A stretch of DNA of 64,000 nt from Lichenihabitans psoromatis (GTDB lineage: Bacteria > Pseudomonadota > Alphaproteobacteria > Rhizobiales > Beijerinckiaceae): assembly GCF_004323635.1 (NCBI RefSeq), contig NZ_CP036515.1, forward strand, positions 186,001 to 250,000, read 5' to 3'. The translations under genes were made by a program, and so were the position numbers. The notes under the pieces were generated by a model. It saw only the letters and a list, made by a program, of their open reading frames with translations, was not told the DNA's origin and made no database searches. Below are positions 16,604 to 26,608 of this stretch, piece after piece; within the stretch, counting starts at the first letter, position 1; the number at the start of each line of letters is the position of its first letter.

Positions 16604-17797
16604 TTACTGGCGGGGGAGTGTATCGCGCGGCGTCAGGCCGCCTGTCGTCTCAATCGTCACATGGGCGTTCGGCTGCAACTTGATCTGGCCTTCGGTCACG
16701 ATCGTGTCGCCGGCCTGGAGACCGTCCGTGATGGCGATCCGGTCGCCCCGCGCCTCGGCGGTCCGCACAAAACGTCGCTCGACGATCAGGTCCGCGGTCG
16801 GGTCGATCGGTGCAGACGGCGAGGTGGCGGCGGGCGGCGTCGCGGCCTGAGCCGAACCACTGTCGGCCGTAGCGGGGGCGGGCTTCACCACATAGACGCT
16901 ATCGCCGTAGAGCGAGTAGGTGACGCCGGTCTTCGGAACCGTCACGACGGCGCGCGCCTTGCCGGACAGAACCGACACGTTGGCGAACATGCCCGGCAGC
17001 AACAGCTTATCCTTGTTGGCAACCTCCGCCCGAACGATCACGCTGCGCGAGTCGGTGCTGACGCGGCTGTCGATGGACTTCACTACACCCGTAAAATTGT
17101 CGGATGGGAATCCATCGACCGCGACGTCGATCGTCTGGCCGGTCGAAACGAGCGACAAGGCTTGTTCGGGGATCGGGAAATCGACGTAGATCGGATCGAG
17201 CTGCGTCAGCGTCACGATCGCGGTTCCCGGCGACAGATATTGCCCGACATCAACCTTGCGGATGCCGAGACGCCCAGCGAACGGGGCCGCGAGGGTCTTC
17301 TGAGCGATGATCGCCTTCGAACGGTCGACACTGGCGGCAGCGGTGTCGCGGGTCGCCAGGGCAGAATCGACCGTCGCCCGGCTCGTATTGCCACCAGAAA
17401 TCAGTTCCTGCTGACGCGACAGCGCGAGATCTGCGTTCCGCATGGTCGCGAGACCTGCCTTGAGATCGGCTTGTTCGGTCGAGGAATCGATGTCGACCAA
17501 CACGGTTCCTTTGGTGACCTCCTGCCCGGACTCGAAGCGGATCGTCTGCACGATGCCGCCGACCTGAGCCGCCAGATCGATGCCCTGGTAGGGCTTGAAG
17601 CTGCCGATCGCGGGCACGCGCCTTACCCAGCTTTCAGTCGTGGCTTGTCCCACGACGACCGAGGTCGCCGGGTGTTTCATGCCACCGATGATGGTCTTGA
17701 TCATCTGCGGCTTGAAAACGAACTGGAAGAACGACAACCCGCCGATCACCCCGACCAGCAGGATCAAAACGGCCACGAAGGCTATTGCGCGCTTCAC
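16604..17797 (-). CDS. RND efflux periplasmic adaptor (membrane fusion protein)
   Basis: A 397-residue HlyD-like adaptor anchored by an N-terminal helix (4-28). The lipoyl half-motif VGGIVQTIRFESGQEVTKG (about 78-96), an alpha-hairpin around 100-155 and the second lipoyl half (LAAPFAGRLGIRKVDVGQYL, about 160-180) are visible; the C-terminus is rich in Ala, Pro and Thr in an unusual insertion near 295-325. It joins the downstream permease to an outer-membrane channel. The start is GTG at 17797, preceded by AAGGA. Confidence 0.92.
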   Translation of the reverse strand: MKRAIAFVAVLILLVGVIGGLSFFQFVFKPQMIKTIIGGMKHPATSVVVGQATTESWVRRVPAIGSFKPYQGIDLAAQVGGIVQTIRFESGQEVTKGTVLVDIDSSTEQADLKAGLATMRNADLALSRQQELISGGNTSRATVDSALATRDTAAASVDRSKAIIAQKTLAAPFAGRLGIRKVDVGQYLSPGTAIVTLTQLDPIYVDFPIPEQALSLVSTGQTIDVAVDGFPSDNFTGVVKSIDSRVSTDSRSVIVRAEVANKDKLLLPGMFANVSVLSGKARAVVTVPKTGVTYSLYGDSVYVVKPAPATADSGSAQAATPPAATSPSAPIDPTADLIVERRFVRTAEARGDRIAITDGLQAGDTIVTEGQIKLQPNAHVTIETTGGLTPRDTLPRQ

Positions 17798-18016
17798 CGA
17801 TCAGCATCCTTCGCGTTAGGCGGGTCGCTTAGACCCTCGCCCCGATCGACGCGTCGCCCCTTGCGAGGCCACGACGGATCACGGGGTTGTGGCCCGGCCC
17901 ATGTCGCGGCATCCTGATCCCATCGACCGCGTTGTGGTTTACCGCTCCGACGCGGCAAGCGCAAACGCCACGGTCAAGATCAAGCCGCGCGGCGCCCATA
18001 AGGACAAGAGGAAACA

Positions 18017-18826
18017 ATGGCTCAACAGGCAGACGCGTCACACACCCATCCGGTCGCCATGGTTCGCATTCCGGACCTCGCCGGCAAGGCGGTTCTGATC
18101 ACCGGCGCCTCGACCGGCATCGGCGCGGCCGTTGCCCGCGCTTTCGCGCAGCAGGGCGCCAAGGTCGGCGTGCACTATAACGCCAGCGCCGACGACGCCA
18201 AACGGCTGCAGCAGGAGATCGAGACGAGCGGCGGCACCGCCGTCCTGATTCGCGGCGATGTATCGGCGGAAGGCGAGACCGAACGCGTTGTCGAGGAGGC
18301 CGCCAAGGCCCTCGGCGGCCTCGATGGGCTCGTCAATAACGCGGGCGGCATGCTGGGCCGCGTGCCGACCGCCGACATGACCGACGCGCATTATGAAAAG
18401 GTGATGAACCTCAACGCTCGGTCAGTGCTGGCCGCGACCCGTGCGGCGCACCCGTTCCTGAAACAGCGCGGCGGGTTCATCATCAATACGACCTCGATCG
18501 CGGCCCGCAACGGCGGCGGCAATGGCGCGATCCTCTACGCGGCCTCGAAGGGCTTCGTCTCGACCATCACGCGCGGTCACGCCAAGGAATTCGTCGGCGA
18601 CAAGATCCGCGTCAACGCCGTCGCGCCGGGCGTCATCGCAACGCCGTTTCACGAGCGCTACACGTCGGACGAGCAGATGGAGATGCAGCGCAAGACCATC
18701 CCGATGGGCTTTGTCGGCACGTCTGAGGATTGCGTCGGGACCTATCTCTTCCTCGCCTCGGAGGCGATGTCGGGCTACATCACCGGCCAGATCATCGAGG
18801 TCAACGGCGGACAACTGATGCCATGA
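18017..18826 (+). CDS. SDR family oxidoreductase
   Basis: A 269-residue classical short-chain dehydrogenase. Cofactor motif TGASTGIG (33-40), NNAG near 109, catalytic Ser in NTTSIAA and Tyr-x3-Lys in YAASKGF. These enzymes are NAD(P)-dependent alcohol/ketone oxidoreductases; the substrate is unknown (annotated relatives include 3-oxoacyl-ACP reductase-like and glucose dehydrogenase-like proteins). The ATG at 18017 follows GAGG and is preferred over 18059. Its stop overlaps the start of the GNAT gene by 4 bp (ATGA). Confidence 0.9.
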   Translation: MAQQADASHTHPVAMVRIPDLAGKAVLITGASTGIGAAVARAFAQQGAKVGVHYNASADDAKRLQQEIETSGGTAVLIRGDVSAEGETERVVEEAAKALGGLDGLVNNAGGMLGRVPTADMTDAHYEKVMNLNARSVLAATRAAHPFLKQRGGFIINTTSIAARNGGGNGAILYAASKGFVSTITRGHAKEFVGDKIRVNAVAPGVIATPFHERYTSDEQMEMQRKTIPMGFVGTSEDCVGTYLFLASEAMSGYITGQIIEVNGGQLMP

Positions 18827-19425
18827 GCGATCCAATCCTATCGGATGGCTTCACCGACGTTCCACACGGCAAGATCGTCTGTGTGGTCACCAATCTCGAA
18901 ATGTGGGCACGGCCGGACATGACCGTGCTGCCGGCGCCGCCCGGCGTTCGGCTGCGGCACGTCGCAGATCCGGACCCCGATTGGTATCGCGTGCTGTTCC
19001 GGCGTGTCGGCGAGAACTGGCTCTGGCACGATCGTCTCGAATGCGACGACGTTGGCTTGGCTCAGATCATCGCCGACCCCGCCGTCGCGGTCTATGCGGT
19101 CGAGATCGAGGGTGTCGATCAGGGACTTCTCGAACTCGATTTCCGCGAGGCGGACACCTGCGAGATCGCCTATTTCGGGATCGCCGCTCCACTCTCAGGC
19201 CAAGGCATCGGGCGTTGGTTGATGTCGGAGGCCATCGATCGCGCGTGGTCGAAGCCGATCCGGCGGTTTTGGGTTCACACCTGCACATTGGATGATCCAA
19301 GCGCCGTGCGCTTCTACATGCGAAACGGTTTCGTGCCGTTTCGCATGCAGATCGAGATGACGGACGATCCGCGGCTCAAGGGCATCCTGTCGCCGGATGC
19401 AGCGCCGTTCGTGCCGCGAGTCTGA
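18823..19425 (+). CDS. GNAT family N-acetyltransferase
   Basis: A 200-residue acetyltransferase. The acetyl-CoA pocket motif appears as SGQGIGRWLMSEAIDRAW (about 125-142), followed by the conserved C-terminal block LDDPSAVRFYMRNGFVPF. The substrate is not readable. Its ATG overlaps the SDR stop (ATGA), so the two are translationally coupled. A hairpin separates it from convergent pheT. Confidence 0.9.
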   Translation: MSDPILSDGFTDVPHGKIVCVVTNLEMWARPDMTVLPAPPGVRLRHVADPDPDWYRVLFRRVGENWLWHDRLECDDVGLAQIIADPAVAVYAVEIEGVDQGLLELDFREADTCEIAYFGIAAPLSGQGIGRWLMSEAIDRAWSKPIRRFWVHTCTLDDPSAVRFYMRNGFVPFRMQIEMTDDPRLKGILSPDAAPFVPRV

Positions 19426-19431
19426 AAGACG

Positions 19432-19454
19432 CCGACCGTCGATGAGGCGGTCGG
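19432..19454. terminator. hairpin between GNAT gene and convergent pheT
   Basis: CCGACCG and CGGTCGG form a perfect 7-bp stem with a 9-nt loop in the 36-bp gap between the two stops. No long T run follows on the plus strand, so termination strength is uncertain; on the pheT side the stop follows immediately. Confidence 0.4.
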
Positions 19455-19461
19455 GCTTGGA

Positions 19462-21888
19462 TCAGCGTCGCAGGGACGCTCCGGTTTTTTTCAGCACGTC
19501 CGCTTCGATCTTGAGGCTGATAGCCTCGAGATCCTGCTCCGTCATGGTGCGGTCGCGCGGCTGAAGCGTGACCGCGATCGCCACCGATTTCCGACCCTCC
19601 GGCACACCTGCGCCGCGGTAGACGTCGAACACGGAGGCATCCACGATCGAGGCACGGTCGGCGCCTTGCACGGCCTTCAGGATGTCGGAAGCCGCGACGG
19701 CCTCACCGGCCAGGAACGCGAAATCTCGCTCGACCGGCATCAGGTCGGGCAGATCGAGCTTGCCGCGCGCCTTGGTGGGTTTGGCTTTCGGCGGCGGCAA
19801 GGCGTCGAGCACGATCTCAAACACCGCAACGGGCCCCGCGCATCCCATCGCCTCGAGAACGGCGGGATGCAGTTCGCCAAACGATCCAATGACAGTTTTG
19901 GGACCGAGTTGCAGCGTTCCCGAACGGCCCGGATGGAGCCAGGCGGGGCCGCCGGGCACGACCTGGATGCTGGCCGCCGGGATGGCCAGGCTCGCCAGCA
20001 GCGCCAAAGCGTCGGCCTTGGCGTCGTAGACATCGACCGGCGTGTTGGCAGCGGCCCAATGGCGGCCCGCGCCGCCAATCTTCGCGGTACCGCGACGGAC
20101 CGCAGCGGCTGCGAACCGCTGGTCCGTCTCACCATCGCTCAGGAAGATCTGACCGACCTCGAACAGGGCAACATCCCCGATGCCGCGATCGGCGTTTCGC
20201 TGCGCTGCCGCGATCAATCCCGGCAGCAGGCTCGGGCGCATGTCGGAGAGGTCCGCCGCGATCGGATTGGCCAGCGCCAGGGCGGCCGAGCCGCCGCCGA
20301 AGAACGTCGCGCGTTGCTTCGACACAAACGACCACGTGACGGCCTCGAGCAGCCCGCACGAGGCGAGCGTCCGCTTGGCCAGCCGCGTCCGGCGCTGCAG
20401 AAGCGTCAGCACGGGCTTCGGAACGCCGTCAACCAGCCGAGGCAATGGCACGGGGACGACGTGATCGAGCCCCGCCAGACGAAGCACCTCCTCGACGAGA
20501 TCGGCCTCGCCGGCCACATCGGGACGCCAGGTCGGGACCCGCACGCTCGCGGTCGTCTCGCTGGTCTGCTCGACCGCAAAGCCGAGCCGTTCGAGGCTGT
20601 CGCGCATCGTGGCTTGCGGCAGATCGAGCCCGGTGAGGCGCTTGACCTCCGACCAGGGGAAATCGATCCGCAAGTCCGGGTCAGGCACGCGGCCGACCAA
20701 GACGAGATCGGATGGCATGCCGCCGCAGAGCTGCATCACGAGCGTCGTGGCCCATTCGGCGCCTGAGACGCAGAAGGCCGGATCCACCCCGCGTTCGAAG
20801 CGGTAGCGCGCATCCGTGTTGATGCCGAGCTTACGGCCGGTCTGCGCGATATTGCCCGCGTCCCACAAGGCACTTTCGATCAGAACGTCGGTGGTGTGCT
20901 CGTCGCAGCCGCTAGCCTCGCCGCCCATGATGCCGGCAATCGATTCCGGACCGCGATCGTCGGCGATCACGACCATCGTGGCATCGAGCGCATGGGTCTT
21001 GCCATCAAGCCCGACGATCGTCTCGCCCGCTTCGGCGCGACGCACCCGCAGGGTGCCCTGCACCTTGTTGGCATCGAAGACGTGGAGCGGGCGGCCACGA
21101 TCGAAGGTGATGTAGTTGGTGACATCGACAAGAGCGCTGATCGGCCGAAGCCCGATCGCGCGCAACCGGCGCTGCATCCACTCCGGCGACGGGCCGTTCT
21201 TGACGCCGCGGACGAGGCGCAGCGCAAAGGCCGGCGCGAGATGTGCGTCGCCGTCCGAAAGATCGAGCGACACGGTGGCGGGGCACGGAAACGCCCCCTC
21301 GACGGGCGCAACAGGCACGGTCGTCATCGTGCCGAGGCCGGCGGCCGCGAGATCCCGCGCGATGCCGTGGATGCTCGCCGCATCGGGGCGGTTCGGGGTC
21401 AGGTTGATGTCGATCACCGGATCGTCGAGCTTCGCCCAGGTCGCATAAGGCTGACCGACAGACGCATCGGCGGGCAGATCGAGGATGCCGTCGTGATCAT
21501 CCGAGAGGCCGAGTTCGGAGCCCGAACACAACATGCCGTTCGACTCGACTCCCCGGATCACACCCGAGCCGAGCGTGATGCCCTTGCCCGGAATGAAGGT
21601 GCCGGGCGGCGAGAAGACCGAAAGCATTCCGGTGCGCGCGTTCGGCGCGCCGCAGACGACCTGCACCGGCGTCCCCGACCCCGTATCGACCGAACAGACC
21701 CGCAGCCGATCGGCATTCGGATGCTGGACGGCTTCGATGACGCGGGCGATCACGAAGCCGCTGAGCTGCGCGCTTGGATCGTCGACCCCTTCGACCTCAA
21801 GCCCGATCTGCGTCAGCTTATCGACGATCGTGTCGAGCGAAGCCGTCGTGTCGAGATGGTCCTTGAGCCAGGACAACGTGAATTTCAT
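19462..21888 (-). CDS. pheT: phenylalanyl-tRNA synthetase beta subunit
   Basis: An 808-residue beta subunit of the alpha2-beta2 enzyme that charges tRNA-Phe. It starts [13 protein letters not shown] and contains the tRNA-binding OB domain (about 40-150, with [15 protein letters not shown]), B3/B4 editing domain, B5 domain and the C-terminal ferredoxin-fold anticodon-binding domain (PVERDFAFL onwards). I reject the longer in-frame start at 22038: the extra 50 residues are intergenic sequence. It lies 76 bp downstream of pheS. Confidence 0.97.
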   Translation of the reverse strand: MKFTLSWLKDHLDTTASLDTIVDKLTQIGLEVEGVDDPSAQLSGFVIARVIEAVQHPNADRLRVCSVDTGSGTPVQVVCGAPNARTGMLSVFSPPGTFIPGKGITLGSGVIRGVESNGMLCSGSELGLSDDHDGILDLPADASVGQPYATWAKLDDPVIDINLTPNRPDAASIHGIARDLAAAGLGTMTTVPVAPVEGAFPCPATVSLDLSDGDAHLAPAFALRLVRGVKNGPSPEWMQRRLRAIGLRPISALVDVTNYITFDRGRPLHVFDANKVQGTLRVRRAEAGETIVGLDGKTHALDATMVVIADDRGPESIAGIMGGEASGCDEHTTDVLIESALWDAGNIAQTGRKLGINTDARYRFERGVDPAFCVSGAEWATTLVMQLCGGMPSDLVLVGRVPDPDLRIDFPWSEVKRLTGLDLPQATMRDSLERLGFAVEQTSETTASVRVPTWRPDVAGEADLVEEVLRLAGLDHVVPVPLPRLVDGVPKPVLTLLQRRTRLAKRTLASCGLLEAVTWSFVSKQRATFFGGGSAALALANPIAADLSDMRPSLLPGLIAAAQRNADRGIGDVALFEVGQIFLSDGETDQRFAAAAVRRGTAKIGGAGRHWAAANTPVDVYDAKADALALLASLAIPAASIQVVPGGPAWLHPGRSGTLQLGPKTVIGSFGELHPAVLEAMGCAGPVAVFEIVLDALPPPKAKPTKARGKLDLPDLMPVERDFAFLAGEAVAASDILKAVQGADRASIVDASVFDVYRGAGVPEGRKSVAIAVTLQPRDRTMTEQDLEAISLKIEADVLKKTGASLRR

Positions 21889-21964
21889 GAGACTGACTTC
21901 AGCAAGACGGGACGGATGAGGCGGGTCGGCATGAGGTTGGGCAGACGCTGGCCCTGCTCTCCCC

Positions 21965-23047
21965 TCACCCGCTGAGCCCGCCAGCGAGCGACGGTACGTC
22001 GAGCGGCCGAAACCCATAGTGGCGAAGCCAGCGCACATCGCCGTCGAAGAACGGGCGTAGGTCCGTCATGCCGTATTTCAGCATCGCGATCCGGTCGATG
22101 CCCATGCCCCAGGCAAAGCCCTGATACTCGTCCGGGTCGATGCCGCAATGGCGGAGCACATTGGGGTGGACCATGCCGCAGCCGAGGATTTCCAGCCAGT
22201 CTTCACCCTGGCCGAAGCGAATCTCTCCGCCCTGCCGCGAGCATTGGATGTCGACCTCCATCGAGGGCTCGGTGAACGGGAAGAACGACGGACGAAACCG
22301 CATTTTCACAGTATCGACCTCGAAGAACGCCTTGCAAAACTCCTGCAGGATCCACTTGAGGTTGGCGAGGTTGGCGGTCTTGTCGATCACCAGCCCCTCC
22401 ACCTGATGGAACATCGGCGTATGGGTCTGATCGGAATCGTTACGGTAGGTTCGGCCTGGGCAGATGATGCGGAATGGCGGCTTGCCGCCCATCATGGTCC
22501 GGATCTGCACCGGGCTCGTATGGGTCCGCAGCAACTTCCGGTCGCCGTTTGCATCCGGCGAGAAGAAGAATGTGTCGTGCATTTCACGCGCCGGATGGCC
22601 GGGCGGGAAGTTCAGCGCGGTGAAATTGAAGAAGTCGGTCTCGACGTCGGGGCCTTCGGCCACCGAAAAGCCCATGTCGGCGAAGATCGCGGTCAGTTCA
22701 TCCGTCACCTGCGTGATGGGATGGATGCGGCCGGTGTTCACCGCGGCATCGCGCACCGGCAAGGTCACATCGACCCGCTCAGCCGACAGGCGCGCCGTCA
22801 AGGCGGCTTCGGCCAGCACGGCCTTCCGCGACGCAAGAGCCTCCGTGACGCGGTCCTTCACGGCATTGATGGCCGCGCCCTGCGTTTTCCGCTCGTCCGG
22901 CGACATCTTTCCGAGCGTCGCCAGCAGCGCCGAAACGCGACCCTTCTTGCCGAGAGCCGAGACCCGGACGGCATCGAGAGCCGCTTCGCTCGACGCGGCG
23001 GCGACCTCGGCCAGCACCTGACCCTCGAGTTCGATCACGTTGGACAT
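21965..23047 (-). CDS. pheS: phenylalanyl-tRNA synthetase alpha subunit
   Basis: A 360-residue class II synthetase catalytic subunit. After an N-terminal coiled coil (about 1-90), motif 1 region [13 protein letters not shown], motif 2 ([14 protein letters not shown] and the [27 protein letters not shown] block split around it) and motif 3 ([14 protein letters not shown]) are all present. I choose the ATG at 23047 (MSNVIELEG) rather than 23110. It follows rplT by 116 bp, in the common rpmI-rplT-pheS-pheT order. Confidence 0.97.
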   Translation of the reverse strand: MSNVIELEGQVLAEVAAASSEAALDAVRVSALGKKGRVSALLATLGKMSPDERKTQGAAINAVKDRVTEALASRKAVLAEAALTARLSAERVDVTLPVRDAAVNTGRIHPITQVTDELTAIFADMGFSVAEGPDVETDFFNFTALNFPPGHPAREMHDTFFFSPDANGDRKLLRTHTSPVQIRTMMGGKPPFRIICPGRTYRNDSDQTHTPMFHQVEGLVIDKTANLANLKWILQEFCKAFFEVDTVKMRFRPSFFPFTEPSMEVDIQCSRQGGEIRFGQGEDWLEILGCGMVHPNVLRHCGIDPDEYQGFAWGMGIDRIAMLKYGMTDLRPFFDGDVRWLRHYGFRPLDVPSLAGGLSG

Positions 23048-23163
23048 CGGAACGCCGTTTCTGGACAAAAACCAAAACGCGGCCTCGAATGGGCCGCGCT
23101 TATCTTGCATCGGTCAGAACCGAAGGCCGGACCGGCCTCGGGCCGCCCCGACCAAACGTCTGC

Positions 23164-23535
23164 TTAGTTCACGGCCGCGACCGGAAGCGCGCTCTTGGCC
23201 TTCTCGAAAATGGCCTTGAAGGCTTCGGGTTCGTGGATCGCGAGATCGGAGAGGACCTTGCGATCAATCTCGATACCGGCGCGAGCCAGACCGTCGATGA
23301 AGCGGCTGTAGGGCATGCCCAATTCGCGGACAGCCGCGTTGATGCGCTGGATCCACAAGGCGCGGAACGTGCGCTTCTTGTTCTTCCGGTCGCGATACGC
23401 ATATTGCATCGACTTTTCGACCGCCTGCTTGGCGATCCGGATGGTATTCTTACGACGGCCATAGAAGCCTTTGGCGGCCTCGAAAACCTTCTTATGCTTG
23501 GCGTGAGACGTTACGCCACGTTTAACACGTGCCAT
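23164..23535 (-). CDS. rplT: 50S ribosomal protein L20
   Basis: A 123-residue basic ribosomal protein beginning [18 protein letters not shown], with the family's [14 protein letters not shown] and [15 protein letters not shown] blocks. It binds 23S rRNA early in 50S assembly, and in many bacteria represses its own rpmI-rplT mRNA. It lies 41 bp after rpmI. Confidence 0.98.
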   Translation of the reverse strand: MARVKRGVTSHAKHKKVFEAAKGFYGRRKNTIRIAKQAVEKSMQYAYRDRKNKKRTFRALWIQRINAAVRELGMPYSRFIDGLARAGIEIDRKVLSDLAIHEPEAFKAIFEKAKSALPVAAVN

Positions 23536-23576
23536 GGAAATTATCCTCGATCAAAAGCGGATTGGGTCGGCTGCGA

Positions 23577-23777
23577 TCAGCCGTTCGGCAGAAAATACTT
23601 GATGATATTGTCACCATCGCTCTTGAAGAGCACGTTGGTGCCGCGATGATTGCGGATCTGCTTGTTGGTCCGTTTGATCATGCCATGGCGCTTACCGGCC
23701 TGCGTATAAACGACCTTGCCGGTTCCGGTGATTTTGAAGCGCTTTTTTGCGCCTGACTTCGTCTTCAGCTTGGGCAT
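23577..23777 (-). CDS. rpmI: 50S ribosomal protein L35
   Basis: A 66-residue L35 starting [14 protein letters not shown], with [17 protein letters not shown] in the middle. The in-frame ATG at 23792 would add MWREQ and is rejected. Unlike the common infC-rpmI-rplT order, no infC precedes it here; the next gene upstream is a secreted peptidase, and a promoter-like sequence sits about 130 bp upstream of the start. Confidence 0.97.
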   Translation of the reverse strand: MPKLKTKSGAKKRFKITGTGKVVYTQAGKRHGMIKRTNKQIRNHRGTNVLFKSDGDNIIKYFLPNG

Positions 23778-23905
23778 TTGCTCTCTCCACATAGGACGCG
23801 AGCCTCACCACCGGATGGTAGCGGGACGCGAGTATCGTTCGTTTTTGGACGAGCGAAGGAACCGCCACGGCAGCCCTGATGAGCCGGACGGTTCGAAGGG
23901 ACGTG

Positions 23906-23933
23906 TTTATAGCCGCAACACCGCTTTTGGCAA
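23906..23933 (-). promoter_or_regulatory. sigma70-type promoter for rpmI-rplT
   Basis: On the minus strand TTGCCA (23928-23933) and TATAAA (23906-23911) are separated by 16 bases. Transcription would begin near 23899 and give a leader of roughly 120 nt before rpmI, long enough for an L20 autoregulatory structure. The leader closes with complementary GAACCG and CGGTTC segments. Confidence 0.6.
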
Positions 23934-23957
23934 CACTCTTTCGCGGGGCTTGGGCGA

Positions 23958-24710
23958 CTATGGTGCGGCGAGCGCGCTGAGCACGTTGGCGCCCCCGGCC
24001 ATCTGCGGGTTCGACGGATCGAAGCCATCCTTCACTTCGCGGGCTCGCACGAGTTCGGCCGCATGGGCGAACACGCGGTCGAGCGGCTCCCGGCCCGCCA
24101 AGGATTGGCGCAGCGCCTGATTGAAGAAGGCATCGCCGAAATAGGTCCATCGTGCACCGGCCTGGCACCCGAAGGAGGGATGATCGGCATCGGCCGCGGT
24201 GATCACCACCATATCCGGATCGGCCAAGGACGTGTAAACGCCCGCAAAACACGCCGACACGATCAGGACCTTGCGGCGGATCTTGCTCGCGGCGAGCAGC
24301 CGCCCGAGCGCGGCCGGCGGCAGAATACCTTCCTGGTCGCCCCCCTTCTCGGCGATGCCCTGTGGCGAACCATGCGAGGTCAGAACTACGAAGAGGACAT
24401 CGCGCGCTGGATCGAGGCCGCGTTCGGCGCTCCGAATGGCGCGCGCCATGCCGACCGGACCCGCGGCAAAACCCGTTCGGGTGTTGGAGCGGATCTCGAC
24501 CGGGCCGCCGTGGCCATAGCGCGCCGCCAGCACGTGCGCGGCGCCCTTGGCTTCGGAGAGAAACACGCCTTGTTGGCTCCAGAGCGCCAGCGCGACCACA
24601 CCTGCCTTGAGGCTCGGCGCCGCGAGGGCGCCGCTGACCGGATCGATCGACAGAGCGACAAGCAGACCGAGCACAGGCTTGCGGACGCGAGCGAACAGCC
24701 AAAACAGCAT
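23958..24710 (-). CDS. secreted C13-type cysteine peptidase (legumain/caspase-like clan CD)
   Basis: A 250-residue protein with an N-terminal export signal (hydrophobic VLGLLVALSI, Ala-rich end near residue 31). The catalytic dyad of clan CD is recognisable: His113 after hydrophobic strand VLFVVL in TSHGSPQG, and Cys154 after KVLIVS in SACFAG. C13 peptidases include legumain and GPI transamidase; bacterial relatives are little studied. Further conserved-looking YFGDAFFNQAL follows near 190. I place the start at 24710 because the longer ATG at 24782 precedes non-signal sequence. It lies upstream of rpmI and divergent from the ATP synthase operon; I see no partner gene. Confidence 0.75.
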   Translation of the reverse strand: MLFWLFARVRKPVLGLLVALSIDPVSGALAAPSLKAGVVALALWSQQGVFLSEAKGAAHVLAARYGHGGPVEIRSNTRTGFAAGPVGMARAIRSAERGLDPARDVLFVVLTSHGSPQGIAEKGGDQEGILPPAALGRLLAASKIRRKVLIVSACFAGVYTSLADPDMVVITAADADHPSFGCQAGARWTYFGDAFFNQALRQSLAGREPLDRVFAHAAELVRAREVKDGFDPSNPQMAGGANVLSALAAP

Positions 24711-25063
24711 CGACGATCTCCATGGACGCGTGAACCTTAGGACCACATGCGCGACGCAGCCAATCGGAATCCACGAGATCACCGCCGCTCAAAATCTGGC
24801 CAAATTCGGAACAGCCTGTGCAGTTTTCGCCACAGATCCACGGACAGAAGTCGATTACTGAATTTATTCAAAGGTTTACGACCATACTGGCTTTCTTGAC
24901 ATGCCTATTGTCCGTCCATATGTTGCCGCCCGAAGCGGAGGAGTGTCGACGATCGCGACGCTCTGACGCCTGATAAGACAATGCTGCTGAATGCCGTCCG
25001 ACTGCACCTTGGGGTTGGATGTCGACTTCGGCGAAAACACGGGCGTGGTTGGGAGGACATCCG
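24711..25063. other. intergenic region with the atp operon promoter
   Basis: This 353-bp gap separates the peptidase (minus) from atpI (plus). It holds a strong promoter at 24896-24924 and an AT-rich stretch just before it (24855-24895). I see no coding frame of credible quality. The leader from the promoter to the atpI GTG is about 130 nt. Confidence 0.6.
24896..24924 (+). promoter_or_regulatory. sigma70-type promoter of the F0 ATP synthase operon
   Basis: A consensus -35 box TTGACA (24896-24901), a 17-nt spacer and TATGTT (24919-24924), immediately after an AT-rich tract. This is the best canonical promoter I see in the window and points towards atpI. Confidence 0.75.
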
Positions 25064-25402
25064 GTGGCTGAACCCGACGATCATCGGGGCTTGCATGACG
25101 ATGACGCCATGCGGACCCGTCTGTCGGAGTTGTCGCGGGATTTGTCGCGCAACGCGCCGAAGAAGCCAGACCTCTCATCCGGGTCGGGTCCCTCGGCGAA
25201 CGGCATGGGACAGGCCATCAGCCTCGGCGTCCGGGTGACCTCGGAATTTGCTGCGGCGGTTGTGGTCGGGGCCGTCATCGGGTGGCAGATCGATCGATGG
25301 GTCGGTTCATCGCCTGCGGCACTGATCGCGTTTGTCGCGATTGGCACAGCGGCCGGGTTCTGGAACGTTTATCGCGTGGCGACGAAGACGGGCGGCAAGT
25401 AG
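25064..25402 (+). CDS. atpI: ATP synthase protein I (AtpI/AtpZ type)
   Basis: A 112-residue membrane protein with a hydrophilic charged N-terminus and two helices (about 55-75 and 83-103) in the alphaproteobacterial AtpI order, VTSEFAAAVVVGAVIGWQID then PAALIAFVAIGTAAGFWNV (each given in part). It assists F0 assembly or ion homeostasis. The start is GTG at 25064, preceded by GGGAGGA with a 6-nt spacer; an in-frame ATG at 25019 lacks such a site. It is the first gene of the operon; a terminator-like hairpin follows it. Confidence 0.9.
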   Translation: MAEPDDHRGLHDDDAMRTRLSELSRDLSRNAPKKPDLSSGSGPSANGMGQAISLGVRVTSEFAAAVVVGAVIGWQIDRWVGSSPAALIAFVAIGTAAGFWNVYRVATKTGGK

Positions 25403-25451
25403 CCGCTTCGAAGTTGGGTTAAGGCGGGTTGAGGCCCGTTTGTAGACGTGA

Positions 25452-25476
25452 GTGGGCGCGAGCCCACGGACTTTTT
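25452..25476 (+). terminator. attenuator-like hairpin between atpI and atpB
   Basis: GTGGGC and GCCCAC form a 6-bp GC-rich stem with a GCGA (GNRA-type) tetraloop at 25452-25467. GGAC and a run of five T follow (to 25476). It lies inside the operon, about 50 nt before the atpB start, so it may partly terminate or mark an mRNA processing point. Confidence 0.5.
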
Positions 25477-25523
25477 GCAGGTCGGGCAACGGTAACGATG
25501 CATCGACGTTTGGGAGTTTCGGC

Positions 25524-26282
25524 GTGCCGGAAAATGCGATCGATCCGATCCATCAGTTCAATATCGAGCGGCTGTTCACGCTGCATCCGTTCGGCATCGA
25601 TGCGTCCTTCACGAATGCGTCGCTCTTGATGGTGATCATCCTCGGCCTCGTCACCATTCTGATGATCGTCGGAACGTCGCGTCGGTCGATGGTGCCGGGC
25701 CGGCTCCAGGCCGCAGCCGAGATGTCCTATGAATTCGTGGCCGACACGGTGCGTGGCACGGCAGGCGAAGAGGGCATGCGGTTCTTCCCCTTCGTGTTCA
25801 GCCTGTTCATGTTCGTGCTGTTCGCCAACATCCTCGGTCTGCTGCCGTTCAGCTATACGGTGACGAGCCAAATCGTCGTGACCTTCGCGCTCGCCGCGCT
25901 CGTCATGACGGTCGTGATCGCCTACGGCATCTTCAAACACGGCACGCATTTTCTGAATCTCTTCGCCCCTTCGGGCGTCTCGATCTTCATTCTTCCGTTC
26001 ATCATCCTGATCGAGGTGATCTCCTTCGTGGCGCGGCCAATCTCGCTGTCGGTTCGTCTCTTCGCCAACATGCTGGCGGGTCACATCACCCTAAAGGTCT
26101 TCGGTGGCTTCGTGGTCCTGCTGCTGGGTGCCGGCGGCGCAGCGGCGCTGATCGCGCCTTTGCCCATGCTCGCCATCATCGTGCTTACGGCGTTTGAACT
26201 TCTGGTCGCGGTATTGCAGGCCTACGTTTTCGCCATCCTCACTTGCGTCTACCTGAACGACGCAATCCATCCGGGCCACTGA
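25524..26282 (+). CDS. atpB: F0 ATP synthase subunit a
   Basis: A 252-residue integral membrane subunit that forms the proton half-channels against the c-ring. The essential arginine lies in [13 protein letters not shown], and the C-terminal helix contains the usual [15 protein letters not shown] motif. The start is GTG at 25524 ([12 protein letters not shown]) with GGGAG 7 nt upstream; the in-frame ATG at 25452 would run through the intergenic hairpin and is rejected. It is 121 bp after atpI and 53 bp before atpE. Confidence 0.96.
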   Translation: MPENAIDPIHQFNIERLFTLHPFGIDASFTNASLLMVIILGLVTILMIVGTSRRSMVPGRLQAAAEMSYEFVADTVRGTAGEEGMRFFPFVFSLFMFVLFANILGLLPFSYTVTSQIVVTFALAALVMTVVIAYGIFKHGTHFLNLFAPSGVSIFILPFIILIEVISFVARPISLSVRLFANMLAGHITLKVFGGFVVLLLGAGGAAALIAPLPMLAIIVLTAFELLVAVLQAYVFAILTCVYLNDAIHPGH

Positions 26283-26335
26283 TAAAGATCCTAACAACAA
26301 ACGTTGCCCGATCTACCATCCGAACGGAGTTTCAA

Positions 26336-26596
26336 ATGGATCCCACAACCGCCAGAGAACTTGCTGCCAGCTACATGGACGCCGCCAAATTCATCGGCGC
26401 AGGTCTTGCAGCGATCGGCATGGGCGCCGCTGCTATCGGCGTCGGTACGATTTTCGGCAGCTTCCTGACAGGCGCGCTGCGTAACCCCTCGGCCGCCGAC
26501 GCTCAGTTCGGTCGGGCCTTCATCGGCGCAGCGCTGGCCGAAGGTCTCGGCATCTTCGCGTTCTTGGTGGCGATCCTGCTGCTGTTCGTGAAGTAA
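26336..26596 (+). CDS. atpE: F0 ATP synthase subunit c
   Basis: An 86-residue hairpin proteolipid of two helices joined by the polar loop RNPSA. The proton-carrying carboxylate is Glu69 in [17 protein letters not shown] precedes the ATG at 26336; the longer in-frame start is rejected. A strong hairpin follows directly after the stop, which fits the need for excess c subunit. Confidence 0.97.
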   Translation: MDPTTARELAASYMDAAKFIGAGLAAIGMGAAAIGVGTIFGSFLTGALRNPSAADAQFGRAFIGAALAEGLGIFAFLVAILLLFVK

Positions 26597-26608
26597 CACC
26601 GACGCTTC

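Noticed and set aside
17889..18098. A 69-codon frame upstream of and overlapping the SDR start
   Set aside because: Parts look protein-like, but it overlaps the SDR by about 80 bp in another frame, lacks a good ribosome binding site and matches nothing I know.
24876..25178. Minus-strand frame over the atp promoter
   Set aside because: It covers the promoter and the atpI leader, has unlikely composition, and conflicts with the strong promoter for atpI on the other strand.
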